A stretch of DNA of 64,000 nt from Streptomyces europaeiscabiei (GCF_036346855.1 NZ_CP107841.1:3972001-4036000), one strand, 5' to 3'. Shown: positions 26,857 to 34,877, counted from the stretch's first letter. Numbers and translations are program-made. The notes: generated by a model from the sequence alone, not told the origin.

Positions 26857-26898
26857 GCGTCGTCTTTGCCTTGGCCCGGTACGGCGCGTCTCGTCGGG
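26857..26898 (-). promoter_or_regulatory. Guanidine-III (ykkC-III) riboswitch
   Basis: Read on the minus strand, the leader contains CCCGACGAG, then CGCGCCGTACCGGG, then GGCAAAGACGACGC. Compared from memory with the ykkC-III consensus (CCGGACGAG..GCGCCGUACCCGG..CAGGACAAGACGGCGC) it matches at nearly every conserved position. The flanking CCCG/CGGG stem pairs and the second ACGACGC can pair with GCGCCGT in the expected pseudoknot with one mismatch. It ends about 31 nt before the SugE start, close to the ribosome-binding site, so translational control is likely. Confidence 0.82.
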
Positions 26899-26925
26899 TT
26901 CACTCAAAGGTAGCAAGCAAAAGGT

Positions 26926-26961
26926 GGTGGGGGCTGGTGACCATGGTCACCAGCCCCCACC
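26926..26961. terminator. 36-bp perfect palindrome
   Basis: An 18-bp perfect inverted repeat with no spacer (left arm GGTGGGGGCTGGTGACCA) lies between the GroES-like gene end and the SugE leader. It most likely terminates the GroES-like transcript before the riboswitch. Confidence 0.8.
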
Positions 26962-26980
26962 GCGTTTTGCCGCCTTCGAA

Positions 26981-27322
26981 TCAGAGATACAGACCCGTGG
27001 AGTCCTCCGACCCCTCGAACCGGTCCGCGGCCACGGCGTGCAGATCGCGCTCGCGCATCAGGACGTACGCGACGCCCCGGACCTCGACCTCGGCGCGGTC
27101 CTCGGGGTCGTACAGGACACGGTCGCCGGGCTCGACGGTCCGGACGTTCTGGCCGACCGCGACGACCTCGGCCCAGGCGAGGCGCCGGCCGACGGCCGCC
27201 GTCGCGGGGATCAGGATGCCGCCGCCGGAACGCCGCTCGCCCTCGGCGGTGTCCTGCCGCACGAGCACACGGTCGTGCAGCATGCGGATGGGCAACTTGT
27301 CGTGCTGGGTCTTCTCGCTCAC
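26981..27322 (-). CDS. GroES-family (Cpn10) co-chaperone, stand-alone
   Basis: A 113-aa protein with a GroES-like barrel: PIRMLHDRVLVRQDTAEGERRSGGGILIPATA at the N-terminus, GRRLAWAEVVAVGQNVRTVEPGDRVLYDPEDRAEVEVRGVAYVLMRERDLHAV at the core. The mobile-loop region (SGGGILIP) is retained. No groEL is adjacent, so this is a second, orphan Cpn10 as seen in other Streptomyces. The start is GTG. The C-terminal ten residues extend past the usual GroES end. Confidence 0.83.
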   Translation of the reverse strand: MSEKTQHDKLPIRMLHDRVLVRQDTAEGERRSGGGILIPATAAVGRRLAWAEVVAVGQNVRTVEPGDRVLYDPEDRAEVEVRGVAYVLMRERDLHAVAADRFEGSEDSTGLYL

Positions 27323-27356
27323 GCCCCGAACCTACCTGTCTCGATCCCGGTCCGCG

Positions 27357-27686
27357 TCAGGCCCTGCGGCGCCGCGCGCCGAGGGCGAGCAGCCCGACGA
27401 CACCGACGACCACCAGGGCGACGGGCACGATGCGCTCGACCCTGGGCGCCCCGTCCTCGTCGACGAACTGGCCCCTGACGTCGCCGACCACACGGTTGAC
27501 CGAGACGTAGGCCCTGCCGAGGGTGTGGTCGATGTTCGAGACGACCTTGGCCTTGGCGTCGCCCATGATCGTCTTGGGATGCACACGGACGCCGATCTCG
27601 TCGAGCGTCTCGGCGAGGTTGTCGCGGCGGCGCTTGATGTCCGCCTCGATCTCGGCCGGGGTTCTGATGTCCGAGGTCTCCGCCAC
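27357..27686 (-). CDS. DUF3618 domain protein
   Basis: A 109-aa protein. Residues 9-55 fit DUF3618 (RTPAEIEADIKRRRDNLAETLDEIGVRVHPKTI), and the C-terminus has one transmembrane helix (VPVALVVVGVVGLLALGA) followed by RRRRA. This is a small tail-anchored membrane protein of unknown function. The GTG at 27686 is chosen because GGGAGG lies about 7 nt upstream. Confidence 0.8.
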   Translation of the reverse strand: MAETSDIRTPAEIEADIKRRRDNLAETLDEIGVRVHPKTIMGDAKAKVVSNIDHTLGRAYVSVNRVVGDVRGQFVDEDGAPRVERIVPVALVVVGVVGLLALGARRRRA

Positions 27687-27791
27687 CGCGCGGCCTCCCG
27701 TTGTCGGTTGTCCCTGAAATCTCTTGGGTGCGGACAGTCTGTCAGCTCGACCCGGCGCCGCACCGCCAGGGCCCGCCATTACGCTGGACCG

Positions 27792-28259
27792 ATGAGCGAG
27801 CGACTCCAGCCCGGTGACGTGGCCCCCGCCTTCACCCTCCCGGACGCCGACGGCAACGAGGTGTCCCTGTCCGACCACAAGGGCCGCAAGGTCATCGTCT
27901 ACTTCTACCCGGCCGCCCTGACCCCCGGCTGCACCAAGCAGGCCTGCGACTTCACCGACAACCTGGAGCTCCTCGCGGACGCCGGGTACGACGTCATCGG
28001 CATCTCCCCCGACAAGCCCGAGAAGCTCGCCAAGTTCCGCGAGAAGGAGTCCCTGAAGGTCACCCTTCTCGGCGACCCCGACAGAACGGCCCTCGACGCC
28101 TACGCCGCCTTCGGCGAGAAGAAGAACTACGGCAAGACCTACATGGGCGTCATCCGCTCCACGATCGTCGTCGACGAGGAGGGCAAGGTCGCCCACGCCC
28201 TGTACAACGTCCGCGCGACGGGCCACGTGGCCAAGATCATCAAGGACCTGGGCATCTGA
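27792..28259 (+). CDS. bcp: Thioredoxin-dependent thiol peroxidase (Bcp/PrxQ)
   Basis: A 155-aa peroxiredoxin that reduces hydroperoxides with thioredoxin as donor. The active-site segment YFYPAALTPGCTKQACDF contains the peroxidatic Cys47 and resolving Cys52 in the CxxxxC spacing of the Bcp/PrxQ class. The later GVIRSTIVVDEEGKV is typical. Length equals the family norm. A 15-bp hairpin follows the stop, so it is probably monocistronic. Confidence 0.92.
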   Translation: MSERLQPGDVAPAFTLPDADGNEVSLSDHKGRKVIVYFYPAALTPGCTKQACDFTDNLELLADAGYDVIGISPDKPEKLAKFREKESLKVTLLGDPDRTALDAYAAFGEKKNYGKTYMGVIRSTIVVDEEGKVAHALYNVRATGHVAKIIKDLGI

Positions 28260-28279
28260 GACCCGCAACAGCAGCCCCC

Positions 28280-28313
28280 ACGGCCCGCACCGGAACGATC
28301 CGGTGCGGGCCGT
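28280..28313 (+). terminator. Terminator of bcp
   Basis: A 15-bp perfect stem (ACGGCCCGCACCGGA, 28280-28294, with 28299-28313) and 4-nt loop ACGA begin 20 nt after the bcp stop. Confidence 0.88.
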
Positions 28314-28398
28314 TCCACATCTTGGGCGTGACTGTCCGATCAGCGGTTCGTTACTCCGTACGGGCCACGAACGGTTGGCCGGAAACGGAGATGAAGCG

Positions 28399-29052
28399 AT
28401 GAGAATCAGCCCCTACACGAAGGAGCGGCTGGCGGAGGCGGCCGGGGCATCCCGGACACTTTCGGAGGCCATGGAGAAATTGGGGGTGGATCCGAAGAGT
28501 TCAACGCGACGGTACGTTCTCGGGCGGATGAAGCGGCTGGGGGTGGCTACATCCCACTTCGAGCGTGAGGCACCGCGATGGACCAGAGAAGTGCTCCAAA
28601 CAGCCGTCTTGGCCTCGACAAACATGTACGAGGTGCTGCGGCACCTCGGGCTCGAAACCGTCGGTGGGCATCACACACACATCAGCCGCCGAATCAAGGC
28701 GTACGGCATCGACATCTCGCACTTCCAGGTACCGACCCAGCGCGGGAAGACCCGACACCCACGGACACCGGAGGGACTGCTCATCGAGCAGACTGCTACT
28801 CACGCCCGACGCGTCCAGAGTGATCGCCTTAGGTGGGCGATGACCGCCTCAGGGGTCCCAGAGCGGTGCGCCCATTGCGGTACGGAAGCGGTCTGGCGAG
28901 GTCATCCACTCCCCCTTGAGGTTGACCATATCAACGGCAGCTGGCGCGACAACCGCATCGAGAATCTCCGGTTCCTCTGCCCCAACTGCCACTCGACGAC
29001 GGACAGTTACCGAGGGCGCGGCAAGGGGCGTGGCAGGGATGGCGCTGCATGA
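28399..29052 (+). CDS. HNH endonuclease domain protein, first of a tandem pair
   Basis: A 217-aa protein. The C-terminal HNH/zinc-finger nuclease module reads CAHC (Cys157, Cys160), LPLEVDHINGSWRDNRIENLRFL (Asp176-His177 and the central Asn) and CPNCH (Cys194, Cys197, His198). The N-terminal 130 residues form two short repeats resembling helix-turn-helix units (TKERLAEAAGASRTLSEAMEKLG; LQTAVLASTNMYEVLRHLG), each ending in a (I/T)SHF motif. GGAG lies 8 nt before the ATG. The stop overlaps the next gene by 4 nt. Similar genes occur as homing-like or stand-alone nucleases; the target is unknown. Confidence 0.85.
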   Translation: MRISPYTKERLAEAAGASRTLSEAMEKLGVDPKSSTRRYVLGRMKRLGVATSHFEREAPRWTREVLQTAVLASTNMYEVLRHLGLETVGGHHTHISRRIKAYGIDISHFQVPTQRGKTRHPRTPEGLLIEQTATHARRVQSDRLRWAMTASGVPERCAHCGTEAVWRGHPLPLEVDHINGSWRDNRIENLRFLCPNCHSTTDSYRGRGKGRGRDGAA

Positions 29053-29726
29053 GTAGTGGCGTGCAGTACACCCGCGAGCGGTTGGCGCAGGCCGCCGAGC
29101 AATGCTCCAGCCTCGAAGAAGTTGTTGCCTATTTCGGCACGCAGCCATACGGCACGCTCTGCCGCTACCTCACGGAGAGATTCACCCGCTTCGGCATCGA
29201 CATCTCACATTTCAGCACCTCCGGCAGGCGGGCCCGGCCGACGCGTGACGAGTTGCGTGCAGCAGTCTCCGCGTCGATATCCATCGCAGAGGCACTTCGC
29301 CGACTGCATCGCCCGGACAACGGCGGCCAGCGCGCGATGTTGCGTCAGTGGGTCGCCGAAGAGCGCCTTACGACCACGCACTTCCTGGGGCAGGCGCATC
29401 AACAGGGGAAGCCGGGCACGACTCCCGTCAAGCGCCCTCAGGACATTCTGGTCCAGCACAACGACAAGCACCGGACAAGGACTCACCTCCTGCGGCGCGC
29501 GCTCCGCGAAATCGGCGTATCCGAAGAGTGTGCAGAGTGCGGAATCGGCCCCGAATGGCTCGGCAAGCCCATGACGTTGGAGGTCGATCACATCAACGGA
29601 GACTGGAGCGACGACCGGCGCGAGAATCTGCGGCTCCTGTGCCCCAACTGCCACGCGGTCACCGACACCTGGTGCAGGGGAGGCCGTAGGCAGCACACAA
29701 CTCCCGGTACGATGGCAGGCGGCTAG
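29049..29726 (+). CDS. HNH endonuclease domain protein, second of a tandem pair
   Basis: A 225-aa diverged paralogue of the preceding gene with the same layout: N-terminal repeats (YTRERLAQAAEQCSSLEEVVAYFG, then GIDISHF and TTTHF), then CAEC, MTLEVDHINGDWSDDRRENLRLL and CPNCH. The two genes overlap by 4 nt and are surely co-translated. The last base of its TAG stop is the first base of tRNA-Leu(UAG), so the mRNA must read into the tRNA, or the tRNA must be cut out of it or have a promoter inside this gene. Confidence 0.85.
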   Translation: MSSGVQYTRERLAQAAEQCSSLEEVVAYFGTQPYGTLCRYLTERFTRFGIDISHFSTSGRRARPTRDELRAAVSASISIAEALRRLHRPDNGGQRAMLRQWVAEERLTTTHFLGQAHQQGKPGTTPVKRPQDILVQHNDKHRTRTHLLRRALREIGVSEECAECGIGPEWLGKPMTLEVDHINGDWSDDRRENLRLLCPNCHAVTDTWCRGGRRQHTTPGTMAGG

Positions 29727-29809
29727 CGGCGGTGGCGCAACGGCGACGCAGCAGACTTAGGATCTGTGGCCCGTGATAGGGCTTGAGGGTTCGAATCCCT
29801 TCCGCCGCA
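29726..29809 (+). tRNA. tRNA-Leu (anticodon UAG)
   Basis: An acceptor stem GCGGCGG/CCGCCGC with discriminator A closes an 84-nt class II tRNA. The anticodon stem GCAGA/TCTGT encloses CTTAGGA with anticodon TAG at 29758-29760. A long variable arm (GGCCCGTGATAGGGCTT region) and T-loop GGTTCGAATCC identify tRNA-Leu. CCA is not encoded. Confidence 0.97.
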
Positions 29810-29815
29810 CACAAG

Positions 29816-29849
29816 CGGCCTGCGAATCAAAGGATTGATTCGCAGGCCG
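29816..29849. terminator. Bidirectional terminator between tRNA-Leu and rdgB
   Basis: A 14-bp perfect stem (CGGCCTGCGAATCA, 29816-29829, with 29836-29849) and 6-nt loop is followed by TTGTTG. It serves the tRNA on the plus strand and the rdgB unit on the minus strand. Confidence 0.88.
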
Positions 29850-29863
29850 TTGTTGCGCGGACC

Positions 29864-30466
29864 TCACACCAACAGCTCCCGCAGCACCGGCACCAGCCCC
29901 CCGAACGCCTTCCCCCGGTGGCTGATCGCGTTCTTCTCCTCGGCCGTCAGTTCGGCGCAGGTTCGGGTGTCGCCGTCCGGCTGGAGGATGGGGTCGTAGC
30001 CGAAGCCGTTCGTGCCGGTGGGGGTGTGGCGCAGGACGCCCCGCAGTCGGCCCTCGACGACCCGCTCCGTGCCGTCCGGGAGGGCGAGGGCGGCGGCGCA
30101 GTTGAAGTGGGCGCCCCGGTGTTCGTCGGCGATGTCGCCGAGCTGGGCCAGCAGCAGCTCCAGGTTGGCCCTGTCGTCGCCGTGGGTGCCGGCCCAGCGG
30201 GCGGAGAAGATGCCGGGGGCGCCGTTCAGGACGTCGACGCAGAGGCCGGAGTCGTCGGCGATGGCGGGGAAGCCGGTGGCCTGTGCGAGGGCGTGGGCCT
30301 TCAGCAGGGCGTTCTCGGCGAAGGTGACGCCGGTTTCCTTGACGTCGGGGACGTCGGGGTAGGCGTCCGCGCCGACGAGCTCGTGGGCGAGGCCTGCGTC
30401 GGCGAGGATGGCCTTCAGCTCGGTGAGCTTTCCGGCGTTGCGGGTGGCGAGGATCAGGCGGGTCAT
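29864..30466 (-). CDS. rdgB: Non-canonical purine NTP pyrophosphatase (RdgB/HAM1)
   Basis: A 200-aa housekeeping enzyme that hydrolyses dITP, ITP and XTP to keep deaminated purines out of nucleic acids. The N-terminal LATRNAGKLTELKAIL nucleotide-binding motif, FAENALLKA, DDSGLCVDVLNGAPGIFSARWAG and SHRGKAF at the end are all present. Length is normal. It lies downstream of rph, as in most actinobacteria, with one lipoprotein gene between. Confidence 0.95.
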   Translation of the reverse strand: MTRLILATRNAGKLTELKAILADAGLAHELVGADAYPDVPDVKETGVTFAENALLKAHALAQATGFPAIADDSGLCVDVLNGAPGIFSARWAGTHGDDRANLELLLAQLGDIADEHRGAHFNCAAALALPDGTERVVEGRLRGVLRHTPTGTNGFGYDPILQPDGDTRTCAELTAEEKNAISHRGKAFGGLVPVLRELLV

Positions 30467-30507
30467 GCCCCCCAGTATCGCGATCCCCGCCGCCCGGTTC
30501 GCATGGG

Positions 30508-30906
30508 TTACGAGGTGCAGACCTTCGTCAGTTCGCCCGCCGCGTCGGTGATGCCGCTGATGTCGGGGGTCGCGTCGCCGTTCTCCACGGCGGTGCGAGT
30601 GTCGGTGACGGCCTTCTGGAGGGAGTCGACGGCCTTGTTGACGTCGGTGTTGTCGGTCTTGTCACCGATCTCGTCGAGGTTCTTGTCGATGGAGGTGAGG
30701 GACTCCTCCAGCTGCGTGGGGTCGTCCGAAGCGTTCTGCACGGCCTGCTGGAGGTCGTTCACGCTCTGGGCGATGGCGTCGGCGGTCTGGACGCAGTCCA
30801 GGGCCTTGTTCACGGCGTCGCAGCCGGTCGTGAGCCCGGCCGTGAGGGCGACGGCAGCCAGGGCTCCGGCGATGGTGGTCGTACGACGTCGGCGGCTCGC
30901 GGCCAT
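30508..30906 (-). CDS. Small lipoprotein of unknown function
   Basis: A 132-aa protein. A twin-basic signal peptide (SRRRRTTTIAGALAAVALTAG) ends in LTTGC, with Cys29 as the predicted lipid-modified residue. The mature part is helical and acidic with heptad-like spacing (NDLQQAVQNASDDPTQLEESL) and two further cysteines. GGAGGA lies 8 nt before the ATG. It sits between rph and rdgB on the same strand; no function is suggested. Confidence 0.75.
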   Translation of the reverse strand: MAASRRRRTTTIAGALAAVALTAGLTTGCDAVNKALDCVQTADAIAQSVNDLQQAVQNASDDPTQLEESLTSIDKNLDEIGDKTDNTDVNKAVDSLQKAVTDTRTAVENGDATPDISGITDAAGELTKVCTS

Positions 30907-31074
30907 GGAACGGTCCTCCTGGTGGATGCAGGCCTGACGGCCCCCTGTGATGGTGCATGGACGGCTACTGCGGTGTGGCCGGGCGCACGGTGGTGTGCCG
31001 TGCGCCCGTATGTGCAAGGACGCGGGCGGGGCCGCCGTGGTTGCTGCCGATGGCCCTCACTCTTGGGGTCCCCT

Positions 31075-31812
31075 TTACCTTTCGAGGACCGTATCAAGTG
31101 CCTTGCGCTGCAGTAGCGCCAGCTCCGTGCAGCCGGAAACGGCTAGGTCCAGCAGCGAGTCGAGTTCCTCGCGGGCGAACGGCTCGGCCTCGGCGGTGCC
31201 CTGGACCTCGACGAAGCGGCCGTCGCCGGTGCAGACGACGTTCATGTCGGTGTCGGCCTTCACGTCCTCCTCGTAGCAGAGGTCGAGGAGGGGGACGCCG
31301 CCGACGATGCCCACCGACACCGCGCCGACCGTGCCGGTGAGGGGCTGGCGGCCGGCCTTGATGAGCTTCCTGCCCTGGGCCCAGGACACGGCGTCGGCCA
31401 GCGCGACGTACGCGCCGGTGATGGCCGCCGTACGCGTGCCGCCGTCGGCCTGGAGGACGTCGCAGTCCAGGACGATCGTGTTCTCGCCGAGCGCCTTGTA
31501 GTCGATGACGGCGCGCAGGGAGCGGCCGATGAGGCGGGAGATCTCGTGGGTGCGGCCGCCGATCCTGCCGCGCACGGACTCGCGGTCGCCGCGGGTGTTG
31601 GTGGCGCGGGGGAGCATGGAGTACTCGGCGGTGACCCAGCCCTCGCCGCTGCCCTTGCGCCAGCGGGGGACGCCTTCGGTGACGGAGGCGGTGCAGAAGA
31701 CCTTCGTGTCGCCGAAGGAGACGAGGACGGAGCCCTCGGCGTGCTTGCTCCACCCGCGTTCGATGGTGACCGGGCGGAGCTGTTCGGGCGTGCGGCCGTC
31801 GATTCGAGACAT
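31075..31812 (-). CDS. rph: Ribonuclease PH
   Basis: A 245-aa phosphorolytic exoribonuclease that trims tRNA 3' ends. It shows the whole family pattern: [70 protein letters not shown] and [20 protein letters not shown]. Length and motifs are standard. The order rph then rdgB follows the general actinobacterial order; the lipoprotein gene intervenes. Confidence 0.96.
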   Translation of the reverse strand: MSRIDGRTPEQLRPVTIERGWSKHAEGSVLVSFGDTKVFCTASVTEGVPRWRKGSGEGWVTAEYSMLPRATNTRGDRESVRGRIGGRTHEISRLIGRSLRAVIDYKALGENTIVLDCDVLQADGGTRTAAITGAYVALADAVSWAQGRKLIKAGRQPLTGTVGAVSVGIVGGVPLLDLCYEEDVKADTDMNVVCTGDGRFVEVQGTAEAEPFAREELDSLLDLAVSGCTELALLQRKALDTVLER

Positions 31813-31895
31813 GGCGCTGAGCCTAGCGGCACATGCGGAGGGGGCCCCTCCCGCGCCGGGAAGGAGCCCCTGTCCGGGAGCGGGCGCGGGCGCGG

Positions 31896-32129
31896 CTACA
31901 TCATGTCCTCGATCTCCGCGGCGATGGGGTCGGCGTCCGTGCCGATGACGACCTGGATCGCGGTGCCCATCTTGACGACGCCGTGGGCGCCGGCGGCCTT
32001 GAGGGCGACGTCGTCCACGAGGGAGGCGTCATGGACCTCGGTGCGCAGGCGCGTGATGCAGCCCTCGATCTCGTCGATGTTGTCGAGGCCGCCGAGCCCC
32101 GCGACGATCTTCTCAGCCTTGGTGGCCAT
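31896..32129 (-). CDS. nagF: PTS EIIB domain protein, GlcNAc-type (NagF-like)
   Basis: A 77-aa single-domain EIIB of the glucose/GlcNAc family. The phosphorylation site is in [14 protein letters not shown] (Cys24). In Streptomyces NagF supplies the EIIB activity for N-acetylglucosamine uptake together with the EIIC protein NagE2, which is encoded divergently here. The intergenic region has DasR-type dre sites, so GlcNAc-responsive control is expected. Assignment to GlcNAc rather than glucose rests on the EIIC partner and the dre sites. Confidence 0.88.
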   Translation of the reverse strand: MATKAEKIVAGLGGLDNIDEIEGCITRLRTEVHDASLVDDVALKAAGAHGVVKMGTAIQVVIGTDADPIAAEIEDMM

Positions 32130-32186
32130 GGCGATTCTCCTTGTTCTACGTGATCCGGGCCGCTGTGCCCTACGGAACCGTCTGCG

Positions 32187-32202
32187 ACTGGTCTACACCA
32201 CC
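32187..32202. promoter_or_regulatory. dre site (DasR operator), nagF-proximal
   Basis: ACTGGTCTACACCACC matches the dre consensus (ACTGGTCTAGACCACT) at 14 of 16 positions. DasR is the GntR-type GlcNAc-6P sensor that represses nag and chitin-utilisation genes in Streptomyces. The site lies 58 nt upstream of nagF. Confidence 0.85.
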
Positions 32203-32306
32203 AGGCTGGTGCCCGCCAAGCAGAAACGGCAGGTGACGGCCGGGCGGCATCACGAAGGCATAAAACGGGAATCGCGGGTTCCTTGGGCGACCCTCGGCGT
32301 GCTACA

Positions 32307-32339
32307 ACAGGTCTACACCAATGAATGGTGTAGACCTCT
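32307..32339. promoter_or_regulatory. Paired inverted dre sites, nagE2-proximal
   Basis: Two dre-like sequences face each other: ACAGGTCTACACCAAT and its mirror. The shared GGTCTACACCA arms (32310-32320 and 32326-32336) form an 11-bp perfect inverted repeat with a 5-bp spacer. They lie about 65-90 nt before nagE2. Two adjacent dre sites upstream of nagE2 are also reported for S. coelicolor. Confidence 0.85.
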
Positions 32340-32399
32340 CCGTGCTGCCCTCCCCCACACTCCCGTCCCTGGGCGGCGCCCTGCCTACTGGAGGAAGTT

Positions 32400-33677
32400 G
32401 TGACCACGGCCAGCGCCGCTCCCGCGGCCGCAGACAACAAGGGCCCCGGCCGGGGCTCCCGCACCATGGCTGTCCTGCAGCGTATCGGCCGCAGCCTCAT
32501 GCTGCCGGTCGCCGTCCTGCCGGCCGCCGCCCTGCTCGTCCGACTCGGCAACACGGACATGCTCGGGCGCGAGTCGTTCCCCGAGTTCATCACCAAGTTC
32601 GCGGGGTTCATGGCCGCGGGTGGGGGTGCGATCCTCGACAACATGCCGCTGCTGTTCGCGGTCGGCATCGCGATCGGCTTCGCGAAGAAGTCGGACGGCT
32701 CGACCGCGCTCGCGGCGGTCGTCGGCTACCTCGTCTTCCAGAAGGTCCTCGGCACCTTCACCGACCCCAGCCTGCCCCAGGTGGCGACAGCCGTCGACGG
32801 CAAGGTCGTGATGGTGGACAGGGCGGTCAACGCCGGTGTCCTCGGCGGTGTGGTGATGGGCCTCGTCGTCGCCCTGCTGTACCAGCGCTTCTACCGCACC
32901 AAGCTGCCCGACTGGGCAGGCTTCTTCGGTGGCCGCCGCCTGGTGCCCATCCTGGCCGCCTTCGCGGGCCTGTTCATCGGCATCGTCTTCGGCTACATCT
33001 GGCCGGTCCTCGGCACGGGTCTGCACAACTTCGGTGAGTGGCTGGTCGGTTCGGGCGCGGTCGGCGCGGGCATCTTCGGTATCGCCAACCGTGCGCTGAT
33101 CCCGGTGGGCATGCACCACCTGCTCAACTCGTTCCCGTGGCTCCAGGCCGGTTCCTTCGAGGGCAAGAACGGTGACATCGCGCGCTTCCTGGCCGGTGAC
33201 CCGACCGCCGGGCAGTTCATGACCGGCTTCTTCCCCATCATGATGTTCGGTCTGCCGGCCGTCTGTCTCGCGATCTACCACACGGCCCGCCCCGAGCGCC
33301 GCAAGGTCGTCGGCGGCATGATGTTCTCCCTCGCGCTCACCTCGTTCATCACCGGGGTCACCGAGCCGATCGAGTTCACCTTCATGTTCATCGCCCCGAT
33401 CCTGTACGCCATCCACGCCGTACTCACCGGTGTCTCACTGGCCCTGACCTGGGCACTGGGCATGAAGGACGGCTTCGGCTTCTCGGCCGGCGCGATCGAC
33501 TTCGCCCTCAATCTCGGCATCGCCACCAAGCCGTGGGGACTGCTCCTGGTCGGTCTGTGCTTCGGTGTCCTCTACTACGTGATCTTCCGGTTCGCGATCG
33601 TCCGGTTCAACCTGCCGACCCCCGGCCGGGAGTCGGACGAGGAGCTGGCCGAGCTGCAGAAGGCGGAGGCCAAGTAG
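32400..33677 (+). CDS. nagE2: PTS EIIC, N-acetylglucosamine permease (NagE2-like)
   Basis: A 425-aa membrane permease of the glucose/GlcNAc EIIC family with about ten transmembrane segments. Conserved pieces include RSLMLPVAVLPAAALLVRLG, DNMPLLFAVGIAIGFAKKSDGSTALAAVVGY, IPVGMHHLLNSFPWLQAG and the substrate-loop ITGVTEPIEFTFMF. It has no fused EIIB or EIIA, which fits use of separate NagF and Crr proteins. The GTG start has GGAGGA 5 nt upstream. The S. coelicolor locus has a second EIIC (nagE1) adjacent; none is present here. Confidence 0.92.
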   Translation: MTTASAAPAAADNKGPGRGSRTMAVLQRIGRSLMLPVAVLPAAALLVRLGNTDMLGRESFPEFITKFAGFMAAGGGAILDNMPLLFAVGIAIGFAKKSDGSTALAAVVGYLVFQKVLGTFTDPSLPQVATAVDGKVVMVDRAVNAGVLGGVVMGLVVALLYQRFYRTKLPDWAGFFGGRRLVPILAAFAGLFIGIVFGYIWPVLGTGLHNFGEWLVGSGAVGAGIFGIANRALIPVGMHHLLNSFPWLQAGSFEGKNGDIARFLAGDPTAGQFMTGFFPIMMFGLPAVCLAIYHTARPERRKVVGGMMFSLALTSFITGVTEPIEFTFMFIAPILYAIHAVLTGVSLALTWALGMKDGFGFSAGAIDFALNLGIATKPWGLLLVGLCFGVLYYVIFRFAIVRFNLPTPGRESDEELAELQKAEAK

Positions 33678-33699
33678 CCGCCGAGGCTCCCCCGAGCGT

Positions 33700-33737
33700 G
33701 AGGAAGGCCCCCGGAGCCCGCTCCGGGGGCCTTCCTC
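33700..33737. terminator. Strong bidirectional terminator
   Basis: An 18-bp perfect stem (GAGGAAGGCCCCCGGAGC, 33700-33717, with 33720-33737) with a 2-nt spacer lies between the convergent nagE2 and MBL-fold genes. Confidence 0.9.
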
Positions 33738-33750
33738 GTACGTACGACCC

Positions 33751-33781
33751 TGGATCCCCCTGGATCCCCCTGGATCCCCTA
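33751..33781. repeat. 10-bp tandem repeat TGGATCCCCC
   Basis: Three copies of TGGATCCCCC run up to the stop codon of the MBL-fold gene on the minus strand. Confidence 0.9.
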
Positions 33782-34531
33782 GATCTCGTACGACATCCTG
33801 GGCACCGCCAGCTCCACCGGGCCGTCGTACACCGCACGGGCGTCGACGAGGTTGACCTGCGGGTCGGTCCACGGCGGGATGTGGGTGAGGACGAGACGGT
33901 GGGCGCCCGCCCGGGCGGCCGTCTCACCGGCCTCGCGGCCGTTGAGATGGAGGTCCGGGATGTTCTCCTTGCCGTGCGTGAAGGCCGCCTCGCACAGGAA
34001 CAGGTCGGCGTCGCGGGCCAGTTCGTCCAGGGTGTCGGTGACGCCGGTGTCCCCGGAGTACGTCAGGACCCGGCCGCCGTGCTCGATGCGGATGCCGTAC
34101 GCCTCGACGGGGTGGGCGACCCGTTCCGTGTGGACGGTGAAGGGGCCGATCTCGAACGTGCTCGGTTTGACCGTGTGGAAGTCGAAGACCTCGCTCATGG
34201 AGGAGGCGGACGGGGTGTCCGCGTAGGCCGTGGTCAGGCGCTGCTCGGTGCCCTCCGGTCCGTAGACGGGCAGGGGGTCGCAGCGGCCGCCGTCATGGCG
34301 GTAGTAGCGTGCGACGAAGTACGCGCACATGTCGATGCAGTGGTCGGCGTGCAGATGGCTGAGGAAGATCGCGTCGAGGTCGTAGAGACCGCAGTGGCGC
34401 TGCAGCTCGCCGAGGGCACCGTTGCCCATGTCGAGGAGCAGCCGGAAGCCGTCGGCCTCTACGAGGTAGCTCGAACAGGCCGATTCCGCGGACGGGAACG
34501 ACCCCGAGCAGCCGACGACGGTGAGCTTCAT
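33779..34531 (-). CDS. MBL-fold metallo-hydrolase (Rv1339-like, probable cyclic nucleotide phosphodiesterase)
   Basis: A 250-aa class II PDE/RNase Z-type metallo-beta-lactamase fold. Zinc ligands are visible: HLHADH at 59-64, the His in VAHPVEAYG, the Asp in YSGDTGVTD, and the late His in VLTHIPPW. Its position between rph and the cysM cluster matches Rv1339 of M. tuberculosis, which has been shown to hydrolyse cAMP. The link by synteny is inference, and RNase Z-like activity cannot be excluded. GGAGG lies 11 nt before the ATG. Confidence 0.85.
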   Translation of the reverse strand: MKLTVVGCSGSFPSAESACSSYLVEADGFRLLLDMGNGALGELQRHCGLYDLDAIFLSHLHADHCIDMCAYFVARYYRHDGGRCDPLPVYGPEGTEQRLTTAYADTPSASSMSEVFDFHTVKPSTFEIGPFTVHTERVAHPVEAYGIRIEHGGRVLTYSGDTGVTDTLDELARDADLFLCEAAFTHGKENIPDLHLNGREAGETAARAGAHRLVLTHIPPWTDPQVNLVDARAVYDGPVELAVPRMSYEI

Positions 34532-34877
34532 GAGAGCTGGAACCTCCGCGCTGGCGTGAAGTCGTGACAGTCGTGTCAGTCGTGACGTGCAGACGGGTTG
34601 CGGATTGCAGAGTGCGTTTACGGATTGCAGTTAGCGGGGTTGCGCGGGACGGGCATGGGTGCAGCAAGAGTTGTGCGGTCCGTTGAGCGTAAGGCGCAAA
34701 AGGGTGGGTCGCTCCTCCGCCAGGGGCCGTTGTGGGCGAACTCACCTGTGGTGTCACCGGTTCGGCTGGTGGCAGGGCCGTTGAGGCGCGCACGAGCCGG
34801 GGTGAGGTGGCGCCGAAGGGCGCGGGGGCGTGCGACAGGGCGGGCATGGCGCGGTGCGCGCCGGTACCTTCGTGGCT
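34532..34877. other. Divergent intergenic region without a gene
   Basis: This 346-bp gap separates the MBL-fold and PemK-like genes. It has two copies of a GCGGATTGCAG-like motif (near 34597 and 34618, the second as ACGGATTGCAG) and should hold both promoters. No RNA gene or conserved ORF is apparent. Confidence 0.5.

Noticed and set aside
28399..29726. HNH genes considered as an insertion sequence or integrase-bearing island
   Set aside because: No transposase, integrase, terminal inverted repeats or duplicated tRNA 3' end is visible around them.
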